A DNA stretch of 64,000 nt from the NCBI RefSeq assembly GCF_050286925.1, contig NZ_JBFWFX010000001.1, forward strand, positions 1 through 64,000, written 5' to 3'. The first letter of the stretch is position 1. Every line of letters starts with the position of its first letter. This stretch comes from Caloranaerobacter sp050286925. GTDB lineage: Bacteria > Bacillota > Clostridia > Tissierellales > Thermohalobacteraceae. The notes under the pieces were generated by a model that saw only the letters and a list, made by a program, of their open reading frames with translations, was not told where the DNA came from and made no database searches. The translations under genes were made by a program, and so were the position numbers. Below are positions 51,957 through 61,772 of the stretch, piece by piece.

Positions 51957-52199
51957 TTATAGATTCTTTAATTCTTCAAGACAAGCTGGACAGATGTTTT
52001 TACCTTTGAATACTTGTACGTCTTTAGCTTGTCCACAGAAAATACATGCTGGTGCATATTTTTTTAGAATTATATGTTCGCCATCTACATAGATTTCTAA
52101 AGAATCTTTTTCACCAATCTCAAAAGTAGTTCTTAATTCTTTTGGAATAACAATTCTTCCTAATTCATCTACTTTTCTAACGATACCAGTTGACTTCAT
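51957..52199 (-). CDS. abrB: AbrB/SpoVT-family transition-state regulator
   Basis: The protein is 80 aa. The N-terminal swapped-hairpin DNA-binding domain reads STGIVRKVDELGRIVIPKEL. The C-terminal part has CIFCG and ICPAC cysteine pairs that may bind zinc, common in clostridial AbrB. It represses stationary-phase and sporulation genes. AGGAGGGG precedes the start. It lies next to rsmI, as in B. subtilis. Confidence 0.93.
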   Translation of the reverse strand: MKSTGIVRKVDELGRIVIPKELRTTFEIGEKDSLEIYVDGEHIILKKYAPACIFCGQAKDVQVFKGKNICPACLEELKNL

Positions 52200-52255
52200 A
52201 AAATTCCCCTCCTAATATTAATTTTAGTCATAATTCGACAACTTCCTACAAAGAA

Positions 52256-52284
52256 ATAGTACCAGATATGCCAATAAAAGTCAA
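52256..52284 (-). promoter_or_regulatory. Predicted abrB promoter
   Basis: On the minus strand TTGACT (52284-52279) and TACTAT (52261-52256) are separated by 17 bp, about 57 bp upstream of the abrB start. The rest of the 52200-52536 gap shows no other feature. Confidence 0.5.
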
Positions 52285-52536
52285 CATAAAATTTAAAATT
52301 TCCAAAAATTAATGTATTTAATTAGTATGAGTTTATTAAAAAAATATCTAGTTATTAGCCAATAATTGTTAATTTATTAACTAATGAATGTGAGTATTAA
52401 TTGACATATTTTTATCAATAATTTGATTTGTCAACAAGCTGAATTTATTATTTTTCTATTAGTGATTTAATATTTCAAATGGTATATAATTATAATAAAG
52501 AATACTAATGATATTGGTTTTGAGGGGTTGATTTAA

Positions 52537-53964
52537 TTGGATTTAATCCTTCCTAAATTGAGGAAAATAGGGAATGAAAAAAATGTCAAAATTTATCTTG
52601 TAGGTGGTTATATAAGGGATTACTTACTTGAAAAGTCTAATGAGGATATTGATTTTGTTGTTGAAGGGAATGTAGAAGACATAGCTAAAGAATTTGCTGA
52701 ATCTATAAATGGAAAGCTAATTACTTTAGGTGGTAGACATAAATTTTATAGGATTGTTGATAATAAAAGGAATGTTACAGTAGATTTAAGCCAATTGAAA
52801 GGCAATGACATAAAAGAGGATTTATTAAACAGAGATTTTACCATAAATAGCTTAGCGATTGATATAGATAAAATAGAAAAAGGGAAAATTCTCAAAGAAA
52901 ATATTATTGACGTAGCAAATGGACTTGACGATTTAAATAAAGGTATTATCAGACATGTTAAAGAAAATGCTTTTGAAGAAGATCCGATTAGGATGTTAAG
53001 AGCAGTTAGATTTATGTCGCAGCTTGAGTTTGAACTATATGATACCACAAAAAGGCTTATAAAGAAAAATAAAGACAAGATAAAAAACATGCCTTATGAG
53101 AGGATAACACATGAGTTATTTAAGTTATTAAAGTATAGAAGAACTTACTACTATTTTAATTATATGGATAGAACGTTAAATATTTTAGAAGAAATTTTTC
53201 CAGAAATAGAACCTATGAGAGAGATAGGAAAATGTAAGTATCATGTAGTCGATTCTTTAACTCATTCAATTTACACACTTAAAGTAGCAGAAGATATTAT
53301 CTATGCAGATAGTTATTTTGAAGATCATGTAAGAAAGGCATACGAGGAGCATACTAAAAAAATAGTTGCATCAGGGCATACAAGATTAGATTTAATAAAA
53401 TTAGGGGCATTTTTTCACGATGTAGGGAAACCATCAGCTAAAAAAGTAGATGAAACAGGAAGGATAAGGTTTAAAGGACACGAAATAACAGGAGCAGAAA
53501 TAGTAAAAAAAATTGCTGAAAGACTTAAATTAAGCATAAAAGAAAGAGATTTACTTTATAAAATGGTTGCAAAACATATGCTTCCGTTAGTTTTATATAA
53601 AAATAATGATGTAAGTGGAAAGGCTTTATATGGAATGTTTTCAGAGTTAAAAGAAGATACTTTAGATGTTTTACTTATATCTTTAGCAGATATAATAGCG
53701 ACAAGAAAGTTACTGTATCCAGAAGAAGAAATGGGGAAATTTAAAGTTCATATAGAATATATGGCTAATAATTATCTAACAAGATACAAAGAAATAGAAA
53801 AGATATCTAATATTATAACGGGAAAAGAGATTATGCAAAAATTTGATTTGGGTGAAAATGTATTAGTCGGTGATTTGCTAGAAGAAGTAAGGAAAGCAAT
53901 ATATTACGGTAAGATAAGTGCTAATAAAGAAGCCGCATTAAGATATATTGAACAGATATTGTAA
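52537..53964 (+). CDS. cca: CCA-adding / poly(A) polymerase family nucleotidyltransferase with HD domain
   Basis: The protein is 475 aa. The nucleotidyltransferase head has IYLVGGYIRDYLLE and EDIDFVVEG, with RDFTINSLAID and the RNA-binding ENAFEEDPIRMLRAVRF motif. A C-terminal HD domain includes GAFFHDVGKP. It repairs or adds tRNA 3' CCA; since the tRNAs here already encode CCA, repair or A-addition is likely. The start is TTG 52537 behind GAGGGG. Confidence 0.9.
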   Translation: MDLILPKLRKIGNEKNVKIYLVGGYIRDYLLEKSNEDIDFVVEGNVEDIAKEFAESINGKLITLGGRHKFYRIVDNKRNVTVDLSQLKGNDIKEDLLNRDFTINSLAIDIDKIEKGKILKENIIDVANGLDDLNKGIIRHVKENAFEEDPIRMLRAVRFMSQLEFELYDTTKRLIKKNKDKIKNMPYERITHELFKLLKYRRTYYYFNYMDRTLNILEEIFPEIEPMREIGKCKYHVVDSLTHSIYTLKVAEDIIYADSYFEDHVRKAYEEHTKKIVASGHTRLDLIKLGAFFHDVGKPSAKKVDETGRIRFKGHEITGAEIVKKIAERLKLSIKERDLLYKMVAKHMLPLVLYKNNDVSGKALYGMFSELKEDTLDVLLISLADIIATRKLLYPEEEMGKFKVHIEYMANNYLTRYKEIEKISNIITGKEIMQKFDLGENVLVGDLLEEVRKAIYYGKISANKEAALRYIEQIL

Positions 53965-53981
53965 GTTTTGATAAAACATAT

Positions 53982-54018
53982 AGAACTCGTATTATACGGG
54001 TTCTATTTTGTTTTTTTG
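53982..54018 (+). terminator. Rho-independent terminator after cca
   Basis: TAGAACTCGT ... ACGGGTTCTA plus a T-rich tail. Confidence 0.85.
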
Positions 54019-54072
54019 AAATATCTTATTTTTTAAAGGCATATAATTTGATAGGAAAGAGGGGGGAGAATT

Positions 54073-54648
54073 TTGATAAATTATATATGGTTTTTCTTGA
54101 TTTTTATTGGAATAATTGTTTCGATTATAAACGGTAATATAGATTCAATAAATACAGTTATTATAGAAGATACGCAGGAAGCTGTAAAATTTGCTATAAG
54201 TTTAACTGGGATTATGGCAGTATGGCTTGGACTTATGAATATTGCGAACAAGTCTGGGCTGATAAATGCATTTAGCAGAATATTGAGACCTATTACTAGG
54301 CTCTTGTTTCCTGAACTTCCACAAAATCATCCAGCAATAAGTGCGATAATTATGAATATGGTAACTAATATGTTTGGAGCAGGCAATTCTGCTACAGCTT
54401 TAGGAATTAAGGCTATGGAAGAGATGAATAAACTTAATGCAGACAAAAAAAAGGCTTCTAATGCAATGTGTATGTTTTTAGTAATAAATATGTCTTCAAT
54501 ACAGTTAGTTCCTCTCACAGTGCTTAAAATTAGAGCAGATGCAGGTTCGTTAAATCCTACAGAGATAATTGGCACATCTTTAATAGCTACTACAATTTCT
54601 ACGTTAGTAGGAATAATAAGTGTCAAGATATTTCAATTAAGAGGTTGA
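54073..54648 (+). CDS. spmA: Spore maturation protein A
   Basis: The protein is 191 aa with several helices and the nucleoside-transporter-gate pattern (GIMAVWLGLMNIANKSGL, NMVTNMFGAGNSATALGIKA). SpmA and SpmB are needed for spore core dehydration. The start is TTG 54073 after GAGGGGGGAG. spmB follows after 4 bp. Confidence 0.92.
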   Translation: MINYIWFFLIFIGIIVSIINGNIDSINTVIIEDTQEAVKFAISLTGIMAVWLGLMNIANKSGLINAFSRILRPITRLLFPELPQNHPAISAIIMNMVTNMFGAGNSATALGIKAMEEMNKLNADKKKASNAMCMFLVINMSSIQLVPLTVLKIRADAGSLNPTEIIGTSLIATTISTLVGIISVKIFQLRG

Positions 54649-54652
54649 TAGT

Positions 54653-55186
54653 ATGGTTTATATATTAAATTTAATTTCTATATCTATAATACCAATAATT
54701 ATATCCATCATATTAATTCATGGGTATCTGAAGGGGATAGATTTATATGATGCTTTTGTTGATGGTGCTAAAGAAGGATTTAAAACATCTATTAGAATAA
54801 TGCCGTATCTAATAGCTATTTTTGTAGCCATAGGGATATTTAAACGTTCAGGTGCTATGGAGATTATTGTGAACTTTTTTAGTCCTTTAGCTAAATTTTT
54901 ATCTATACCGAAAGAAGTAATTCCTTTAATTATAATGAGACCTATTTCAGGCAGCGGTTCACTAGCAGTAGTAAAAGATATAATAACTACATATGGCCCT
55001 GATTCTTTTGTTGGTAGAGTGGCATCAACAATGATGGGTTCTGCTGAAACTATTTTTTATACTATGGCTGTTTACTTTGGTGCTGTGGGTATCAAAGATG
55101 GTAGATACACTTTAAAAGCGGCATTATTATCCCATCTGGCTTCTGTAATCGCTTCAGTTATAGTTTGTAGACTGATGTTTTTTTAA
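54653..55186 (+). CDS. spmB: Spore maturation protein B
   Basis: The protein is 177 aa, a membrane protein of the same gate family as SpmA, with GAKEGFKTSIRIMPYLIAI and RPISGSGSLAVVKDII. The two probably act as a complex in the spore membrane. Confidence 0.92.
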   Translation: MVYILNLISISIIPIIISIILIHGYLKGIDLYDAFVDGAKEGFKTSIRIMPYLIAIFVAIGIFKRSGAMEIIVNFFSPLAKFLSIPKEVIPLIIMRPISGSGSLAVVKDIITTYGPDSFVGRVASTMMGSAETIFYTMAVYFGAVGIKDGRYTLKAALLSHLASVIASVIVCRLMFF

Positions 55187-55212
55187 TAGGTTATTGAAAC
55201 TGGAAAAATTTC

Positions 55213-55242
55213 TTGACAAATAGATATATTTTTTTGTATAGT
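55213..55242 (+). promoter_or_regulatory. Promoter of the metG T-box transcript
   Basis: TTGACA (55213-55218) and TATAGT (55237-55242) with an 18 bp spacer. Confidence 0.65.
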
Positions 55243-55249
55243 TTTTGAT

Positions 55250-55541
55250 AAATAAACATACTATAATAGAAAAAACTATGAAGGGAAGAGTAGGCTTAAC
55301 ATTCTAATTATAGAGAGCCAGGGTTGGTGAAAACTGGTATTAGAGGTTAAGCTGAAGATGGCCCCTGAGTTGAATAGCTGAAAGTTAAGTAGGCTATTAC
55401 GGGTTTGTATCCGTTAAAATTACAAGGTTATTATTGTAACCTACTAAGGCATAAGTCGTGAGGCTTATGTAAATTAGGGTGGTAACGCGAATTAATCCTT
55501 CGTCCCTATATGTCAGGGGTGAAGGATTTTTATTTTTAAAT
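55250..55541 (+). promoter_or_regulatory. T-box riboswitch (methionine) controlling metG
   Basis: The leader contains AGAGAGCCAGGGTTGGTG, a specifier region GCTGAAGATGGCCCCTGAG with the Met codon AUG at 55359-55361, the T-box core AGGGTGGTAACGCGA (55476-55490), and a terminator hairpin (ATCCTTCGTCCCT ... AGGGGTGAAGGAT) with a T run. Its layout parallels the serS leader at 5745. Confidence 0.93.
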
Positions 55542-55573
55542 GTAAAATTGAAAATGGAAAATGTAAAATTATT
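55539..55573 (+). repeat. Short repeat flanking metG, left copy
   Basis: A 35 bp AT-rich segment starting AATGTAAAATTGAAAAT is repeated with two differences at 57625-57659. It lies between the T-box terminator and metG. Confidence 0.5.
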
Positions 55574-55677
55574 AATAGTTAATAGTCAACAGTCCATAGT
55601 TATCAGTTAAGTTTAAAATTAAAATGATATTTAGCATTTAAAATTTAAAATTTATTTAGAATGGGAGGAGATATATT

Positions 55678-57624
55678 ATGAATAAGACTTTTTATATTAC
55701 AACACCAATTTATTATCCAAGTAATAATCTTCATATAGGACATACATATACAACTGTTGCTGCAGATGTATTAGCTAGATTTAAAAGACTTACAGGGTAT
55801 GAAGTTAAGTTTCTTACTGGTACAGATGAACACGGACAAAAGATTGACAAAATAGCTAAAGAAAAGGGGATAACTCCTAAGGAATATGTGGATAAAATCG
55901 TAGAAGACATTAAGAAGCTGTGGAAAACTTTAGAGATTACAAATGATATTTTTATTAGAACTACGGATAAGCAGCATGAAGAAGTAGTTCAAAAGATATT
56001 CACAAAGCTATATGAAAAGGGAGACATATATAAAGGTTACTATGAAGGACTTTATTGCACTCCTTGTGAGTCTTTCTGGACAGAGAGTCAACTTGTGGAT
56101 GGAAAATGTCCAGACTGTGGAAGGGAAGTTGAACTGACAAAAGAAGAAGCTTACTTTTTCAAATTATCAAAATATCAAGATAGATTAATTAAGTTTTTTG
56201 AAGAAAATCCAGAGTTTTTACAGCCTGAATCCAGAAGGAATGAAATGATAAATAATTTCTTAAAGCCAGGACTTGAAGATTTATGTGTATCAAGGACTTC
56301 ATTCGATTGGGGAGTTAAAGTTCCATTTGATGAAAAACACGTAATATACGTTTGGTTTGATGCAGTATGCAATTATATTACAGCTTTAGGTTATTTAACA
56401 GATAAAGATGAAGATTTTAAGAAATTTTGGCCTGCTGATGTGCATTTAGTAGGTAAAGAAATTGTCAGATTCCATACTATTGTTTGGCCTGCTATTTTAA
56501 TGGCTTTAGATATAGATGTTCCTAAAAAAGTTTTTGGGCATGGTTGGATATTATTTGAAGATGAGAAAATGTCAAAATCTAAAGGGAATGTAGTTTATCC
56601 AGAACCTTTAATTGAGCTTTACGGAATAGATGCATTAAAATATTTCTTATTAAGAGAGTTTTCATTTGGTCAAGATGGTTCTTTCTCTAAAGAGAAGTTT
56701 TTACAAAGAATTAATTCAGATTTAGCTAATGACCTTGGAAATTTAGTTAGCAGAACAGTAGCCATGATAGAAAAATACAATGGCGGAATTATACCAAAGC
56801 CAGTAGAAGATGGAGAATATGATGAGAGTCTAAAAGAAATGGCAACTTCGACACCTTATAAAGTTGAAAGATTAATGGATAAATTAAACTTCAGTAATGC
56901 TTTAGAAGAAATTTGGAAATTGATAGGAAGAACAAATAAATATATAGATGAAACAATGCCTTGGATTTTAGCTAAAGAAGAAGATAAAAAAGGCAGACTT
57001 GATACGGTACTCTATAACTTAGCAGAATCACTTAGAATTATATCTGTATTAATAAGACCTTTTATGGAAAGAACATCAAATGCTATTTGGAGGCAGTTAG
57101 GATTAGATAGTGGGCAAGGAACATCATGGGACGACATAAGTAAATGGGGCAGGCTACCTTCAGGATTAAAGGTTAGAAGAGAAAATCCAATGTTCCCAAG
57201 ATTAGATATTAAAAAGGAATTAGAGAGATTAAATAAAGTAAATGAAGAATTTTTAAATAAAAGACAAGGCGCAAACTCAGCTAATGAAACAGATGAAGAT
57301 AATTTTATTACGATAGATGATTTTGATAAAATTGATTTGAGAGTAGCAAAAGTTATAGAGGCAAAAAAACATCCTAATGCTGATAAACTTTTAGTTTTAC
57401 AACTTGAAGTTGGAGAGGAAAAGAGACAGGTTGTTTCAGGAATAGCTAAATATTACAATCCAGAAGATTTAGTAGGAAAAAATGTTATACTTGTAGCTAA
57501 TTTAAAACCAATTAAATTAAGAGGTATTGAGTCACACGGTATGGTTCTTGCTGCAAGTAAAGGTAAAAAGTTAACATTGGCAACTGTATTAGACGAAATA
57601 AAGAGTGGAGCAAGAGTTCAGTAA
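55678..57624 (+). CDS. metG: Methionyl-tRNA synthetase
   Basis: The protein is 648 aa and class I. It has the HIGH-like NNLHIGHTYT, zinc-binding CTPCESFW with CPDCGRE, the KMSKSKGN loop, and a C-terminal tRNA-binding domain (about 540-648, DLRVAKVIEAKKHPNADKLL). The AUG-specifier T-box upstream agrees with the function. GGGAGGAG precedes the ATG. Confidence 0.98.
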   Translation: MNKTFYITTPIYYPSNNLHIGHTYTTVAADVLARFKRLTGYEVKFLTGTDEHGQKIDKIAKEKGITPKEYVDKIVEDIKKLWKTLEITNDIFIRTTDKQHEEVVQKIFTKLYEKGDIYKGYYEGLYCTPCESFWTESQLVDGKCPDCGREVELTKEEAYFFKLSKYQDRLIKFFEENPEFLQPESRRNEMINNFLKPGLEDLCVSRTSFDWGVKVPFDEKHVIYVWFDAVCNYITALGYLTDKDEDFKKFWPADVHLVGKEIVRFHTIVWPAILMALDIDVPKKVFGHGWILFEDEKMSKSKGNVVYPEPLIELYGIDALKYFLLREFSFGQDGSFSKEKFLQRINSDLANDLGNLVSRTVAMIEKYNGGIIPKPVEDGEYDESLKEMATSTPYKVERLMDKLNFSNALEEIWKLIGRTNKYIDETMPWILAKEEDKKGRLDTVLYNLAESLRIISVLIRPFMERTSNAIWRQLGLDSGQGTSWDDISKWGRLPSGLKVRRENPMFPRLDIKKELERLNKVNEEFLNKRQGANSANETDEDNFITIDDFDKIDLRVAKVIEAKKHPNADKLLVLQLEVGEEKRQVVSGIAKYYNPEDLVGKNVILVANLKPIKLRGIESHGMVLAASKGKKLTLATVLDEIKSGARVQ

Positions 57625-57659
57625 TAATGTAAAATTGAAAATTTAAAATGTAAAATTAT
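57625..57659 (+). repeat. Short repeat flanking metG, right copy
   Basis: This is the second copy of the 35 bp unit, starting one base after the metG stop codon. Confidence 0.5.
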
Positions 57660-57690
57660 TTAGTGAAGAAAGATAATAGGGGAGAGAAAT

Positions 57691-58458
57691 ATGTTGATAG
57701 ATAGTCATGCACATTTGGATGATAAAAGATTTGATAAAGACAGAGATAAAATTATTAAAAATTTAAAAGATAATGATGTGTCGATAGTCATAAATCCCGG
57801 TGCTGATTTAGCGTCGTCTGTAAAGGCTGTTGCTTTAGCAGAAGAATATGAAAATATTTATGCGGCAGTTGGCATACATCCTCACGATGCTAAAACTATG
57901 GATGAGGATACAATAGAGGTTTTAAAGTCATTATTAAAAAAAGATAAAGTTATAGCTGTAGGAGAAATAGGGTTAGATTATCATTATGACTTTTCACCAA
58001 GAGATATACAAAAAAAGTGGTTTAGAGAGCAGATTAAATTAGCAAAGGAATTTAATTTACCAATTATAGTACATGATAGAGAAGCACATAAAGATGTATA
58101 TGACATATTGAAAGAAGAACAAGATGGTACATTAAGAGGTGTACTACATTGTTTTTCTGGTAGTGTAGAAATGGCAAAAGAATATATAAAAATGGGATTT
58201 TATATATCTTTTGCAGGGCCAGTTACTTTTAAAAATGCAAAAACTCCTAAAGAAGTGGTAAAGGCTATAGATATTAACAGAATACTGATAGAAACAGATT
58301 CGCCATATCTTACACCACATCCGCATAGAGGAAAGAGAAATGAACCTTTATATGTAAGATATGTTGCTGCAATGATTGCAGAATTAAAAGGGATGACTAT
58401 TGAAGAAGTTGCGCGTATTACTGCTGAAAATACAAAGAGATTATTTAATATAAATTAA
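57691..58458 (+). CDS. tatD: TatD family deoxyribonuclease
   Basis: The protein is 255 aa, a TIM-barrel metal hydrolase. Metal-binding residues are visible in DSHAHLDD, GEIGLDYHYD, VHDREAH, LHCFSGS and ETDSPYL. It acts on DNA 3' ends. Its place between metG and yabE/rnmV is as in B. subtilis (yabD). AGGGGAGAG precedes the ATG. Confidence 0.95.
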   Translation: MLIDSHAHLDDKRFDKDRDKIIKNLKDNDVSIVINPGADLASSVKAVALAEEYENIYAAVGIHPHDAKTMDEDTIEVLKSLLKKDKVIAVGEIGLDYHYDFSPRDIQKKWFREQIKLAKEFNLPIIVHDREAHKDVYDILKEEQDGTLRGVLHCFSGSVEMAKEYIKMGFYISFAGPVTFKNAKTPKEVVKAIDINRILIETDSPYLTPHPHRGKRNEPLYVRYVAAMIAELKGMTIEEVARITAENTKRLFNIN

Positions 58459-58484
58459 AAACGGCTTTTAGCCGTTTTTTTTTT
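58457..58484 (+). terminator. Rho-independent terminator after tatD
   Basis: AAAAACGGCTTTTAGCCGTT with a T run. Confidence 0.92.
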
Positions 58485-58652
58485 GCTCTGTTGAATTGAA
58501 GTTTTAAAGTAATATTGTAGAACTTAAACATCATATTTAAAAGAAAGTAAATAAGTCAAAGTGAAATATTTACTTTTTTAAAACATTATGTTACAATAAT
58601 GAAAAATTGTATAAATCTACTATTTATGAGAATTTATAAAAGGGGAGTTGTG

Positions 58653-60005
58653 ATGATAAAGAAAAATAACAAAAAGACTATAAATCTTATTATTTTCATA
58701 ATATTAATTATTTTAATCTTAACATCATGTTCTAATAGTAAGGAGTCTTTAAATGTGAAGATAAAAGGATCACAAGAAGAACAAAAAGAACAAGAAGATA
58801 AAATGCAAGATTTAGAAGAAGAGAAAAAGATTAGAGGTATAAAAAGCAGAGATGCAAAATATGTGGAAGAAAAACTATTAGATTATGAAATCAAGAAGAT
58901 ATCAGATATAGAGTTCTACAGTCTATGTGCATATAAGTTAGCATGTGAATTGGTAGGTGATGAGTTATGGTATATTGGATACGAAGAAGAAAAAGACAGA
59001 TTAAGTATCGATTCAATAAATATTAAAACAGGAGAACACAAAGTGCATAAGGTAATATCAACTTCTTATGACAGAATATATTATGGAGGTGAAAATATTT
59101 GGTTTAGTTTAGATTTTAGTTTTTGTTTAGATGATTTAAGGGAAAGAGCAAAAGTACCTTTATTGAGATATAATCTGAAAGAAGGGAAATTTTATGAATA
59201 TACAAAGAAAGAGTTGCTGAACGTATCTTATGCTACAGTATTTGAAGATGGTAGATATGCTTGGGTAGGGAGTGAAGGAGGCATTATAAAAATAGATTTA
59301 AAAAATAATTCTATTAAGACAGAAAATAAATATGGGAAATATGTAATGAGTATAATTGGTGATTCAGAACGTATATGGATTGGTTCAATAGGGTATGAAA
59401 AAGAAGGAGGAGTGAAAGAAATAGATAAAGATGGTAACATTATAGCAGTCTATAATAGATCTAATTTTCTAATAGATAATTTCGTTGTAGATTTAATTTT
59501 AGATAAACACGATAATCTCTGGATAAACTGGGGCGGAGAGGGATATGCAGGAGTAACTTGTCTAAATTTAAAGACAAAAGATAGTAAACATTTTATGGGA
59601 TTTATAGATGAAAGATTTTCTCCAGAAAAGATGATTGATATTTTAGATGAATATAATGGTTTTTTGTGGATGGACGAAGAGGGAGTACTATGGGCTACGG
59701 CAATAGATAATAATGAGGATTTTAAAGATGATTTATGCTATTTTGACTATACAATTAACGATTGGAGAAGATACCATTTTGTACCTAGAGGTAGTAGTTA
59801 CACCGCATCATCTTTTGGGGAGTATGCAATTATTGGTTGCGGTTGGAAGAATGGGGTAGTGTTATTTAATAAGCGTACCGAAGAATTTAACTGGATAAAT
59901 AAAGACTGGGATGTAGGAAAGATTTTTAAGATAGGAGAGAAAGAATTTTTGCTACTTACAGATGAAGGCGTTATGAAGATAAAGTTTTTTGATAAGCATA
60001 ATTAA
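58653..60005 (+). CDS. Lipoprotein with predicted beta-propeller
   Basis: The protein is 450 aa. The signal peptide ends in a lipobox (ILTSC, Cys about 29), followed by a charged Glu/Lys/Gln linker. The rest has propeller-like repeats with W-rich strands (YAWVGSEGGIIKIDLKNNSI, RIWIGSIGYEKEGGVKEID, NLWINWGGEGYAGVT). This is close in style to two-component-regulator propellers, but no kinase is attached. AAAGGGGAG sets ATG 58653. The gene lies in an insertion between tatD and yabE. Confidence 0.7.
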   Translation: MIKKNNKKTINLIIFIILIILILTSCSNSKESLNVKIKGSQEEQKEQEDKMQDLEEEKKIRGIKSRDAKYVEEKLLDYEIKKISDIEFYSLCAYKLACELVGDELWYIGYEEEKDRLSIDSINIKTGEHKVHKVISTSYDRIYYGGENIWFSLDFSFCLDDLRERAKVPLLRYNLKEGKFYEYTKKELLNVSYATVFEDGRYAWVGSEGGIIKIDLKNNSIKTENKYGKYVMSIIGDSERIWIGSIGYEKEGGVKEIDKDGNIIAVYNRSNFLIDNFVVDLILDKHDNLWINWGGEGYAGVTCLNLKTKDSKHFMGFIDERFSPEKMIDILDEYNGFLWMDEEGVLWATAIDNNEDFKDDLCYFDYTINDWRRYHFVPRGSSYTASSFGEYAIIGCGWKNGVVLFNKRTEEFNWINKDWDVGKIFKIGEKEFLLLTDEGVMKIKFFDKHN

Positions 60006-60018
60006 ATATTATTGAAGA

Positions 60019-60060
60019 TAAAATGGTGGAATTGAGGTAACTTTATTCCACCATTTTTTT
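60019..60060 (+). terminator. Rho-independent terminator
   Basis: AAAATGGTGGAAT ... ATTCCACCATTTTT with a T run. Confidence 0.92.
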
Positions 60061-60159
60061 ATGAAGTAAATTAAGTTTTGTTGAGTATATTTTTATAGAT
60101 TTTATAAAAATTTTAAATTAATGGTTTATATTTTGATATGAAATTGGTTTATATATAGT

Positions 60160-60187
60160 GAGAGTGATTAACCGGTTAAAAACTCTC
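60160..60187 (+). promoter_or_regulatory. Palindrome upstream of the hydrolase gene
   Basis: GAGAGT and ACTCTC flank a centred AACCGGTT (60170-60177). No T run follows, so it could be an operator for the next gene. Confidence 0.4.
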
Positions 60188-60221
60188 GATAAAATAAAAA
60201 TAAAAAAAGGGAGATGATTTT

Positions 60222-61676
60222 ATGGCTATTAGATTACAAAATGGTGTTCAACAAATAAGAAGTTTCAATTTTGAAAGTGATGAAGATGAATTTTATATTT
60301 ACTTTGAAGAAGACGGAAGAGCAAACTTCTGGTCGTATCCTATTAAAGAGGATACAGATATAAAGATGTATTTGTATGAAGATTCAACACTTATAGAAAT
60401 GGCAACTAATAGAAATAAAACTAATCGTAATGTCTTAATTGAAAATCGACGAGTAAAAGCCAATAAGAAGTATAAAATCAAATTAAAACATGTAGGCGGC
60501 CCTATTGGCGATTATAAAATTAAAGTTCGTCAGACATCAGTAGATAAAGGAAGCAGTAATGAAAAATTTGATTTAGGCATAAAAAGAATCTATTATAAAT
60601 ACACAGGCAATCCAGAAAATTATGGTAATGAACATGCAGTAATTTCAGATAGTTATAAAGAGGCAGAGAATGGAACAGTCTTTGAATTAGGAAGAGAAAT
60701 AAAATTTAAAGTAGAAGTTAAAAATTATACAGATTTTAAAAAACCAAAATATAAAGTAGTAGTATACGATGAAGACAATAATTTGCTCGATTGTGATTTA
60801 AATGAGACTCCTAGTATAAGAGGAGATAAGATAAATAATGCATATTTATATGTAACCATAAAAGAACCTGGACGTCAGAAACTTAAGTTTGAGATCATAC
60901 CAGAAGAGAGAGGTTGGGAAGATGAAGATAATAAGGATAATTGTATATATAGAGAATTTGTTTGGAAAGATAGCAGTGATATAAATACGGGAGATGATAT
61001 AAAAGATGCGCAAACATGTTTACTAAAAATAGGATTTAATATAGGTAAAGTAGATGGTAAATGGGGTATTTTAAGTACTACTGCAACTAAAGCCTTCCAA
61101 TAAATTAAAAAATTAAAAATAACAGGTAAACTCGATTCCGAAACATTAAGACTCTTAAGAGAATCCGTTAGGAATAAAGAGAAATTAGAATACTTGGCAG
61201 AAGAATATTATAGAACAGCAGAGAAATCGAAAGCAGGTTTTATCAGATTATTAGAATTTGGTATTGGATATCTAGTTATTAACAATCCTAATGGGAATGA
61301 GAGTTGGGGAACTCCAGATACAATTAGATCTTTAGTAGATGCTGCTAAGAAATGGGCTAAAAATAATAATATTTTACTTCAATATAATGATATTAGTTTG
61401 AAAGAAGGAGGCGGATTTCCACCACATAAAGGGCATAGAAGAGGAAGAGAGGTAGATATTAGACCTATTAGAAAAGATGGTAAAGTAGGCTCTATAAAAA
61501 TTGGAGATTCGAATTACGATAGAGCTAAGACAGAAGAATTTATTAAAATACTTTTAAAAGATCCAAATGTTAGATTAATATATTTCAATGATGAAGAAAT
61601 AAAAAATAAATATAAAGATAAAGTTAAAAAGAAAAAAGGGCACGATGATCACTTACATGTGGCATTTAAGAATTAG
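60222..61676 (+). pseudogene. Peptidoglycan hydrolase (PG-binding plus LAS-type metallopeptidase), interrupted by TAA
   Basis: One frame runs from ATG 60222 to 61676 with a single TAA at 61101-61103. Before it are a beta-rich N-terminal domain (about 1-110), a CARDB-like domain (about 125-250) and the first half of a peptidoglycan-binding domain (DAQTCLLKIGFNIGKVDGKW, TKAFQ). After it the domain resumes (IKKLKITGKLDSETLRLL), followed by a metallopeptidase with HKGHRRGREVDIRP and HDDHLHVAF (His, Asp and HxH ligands). The uninterrupted protein would be 484 residues. No signal peptide is seen. The stop could be one change from a Lys codon. Confidence 0.75.
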
Positions 61677-61680
61677 CAAG

Positions 61681-61733
61681 TTATATGAAATGAGAAAAGA
61701 CCCCAGTAACGTAAATTTGCTCCTTTCATATAA
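61681..61733 (+). repeat. Inverted repeat before the MYP-repeat gene
   Basis: TTATATGAAA (61681-61690) and TTTCATATAA (61724-61733) are perfect inverted repeats around a 33 bp loop. Purpose unknown. Confidence 0.4.
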
Positions 61734-61772
61734 TGTTATTAGGCAATATTAATTGCATAAGGAGTTGATTAA

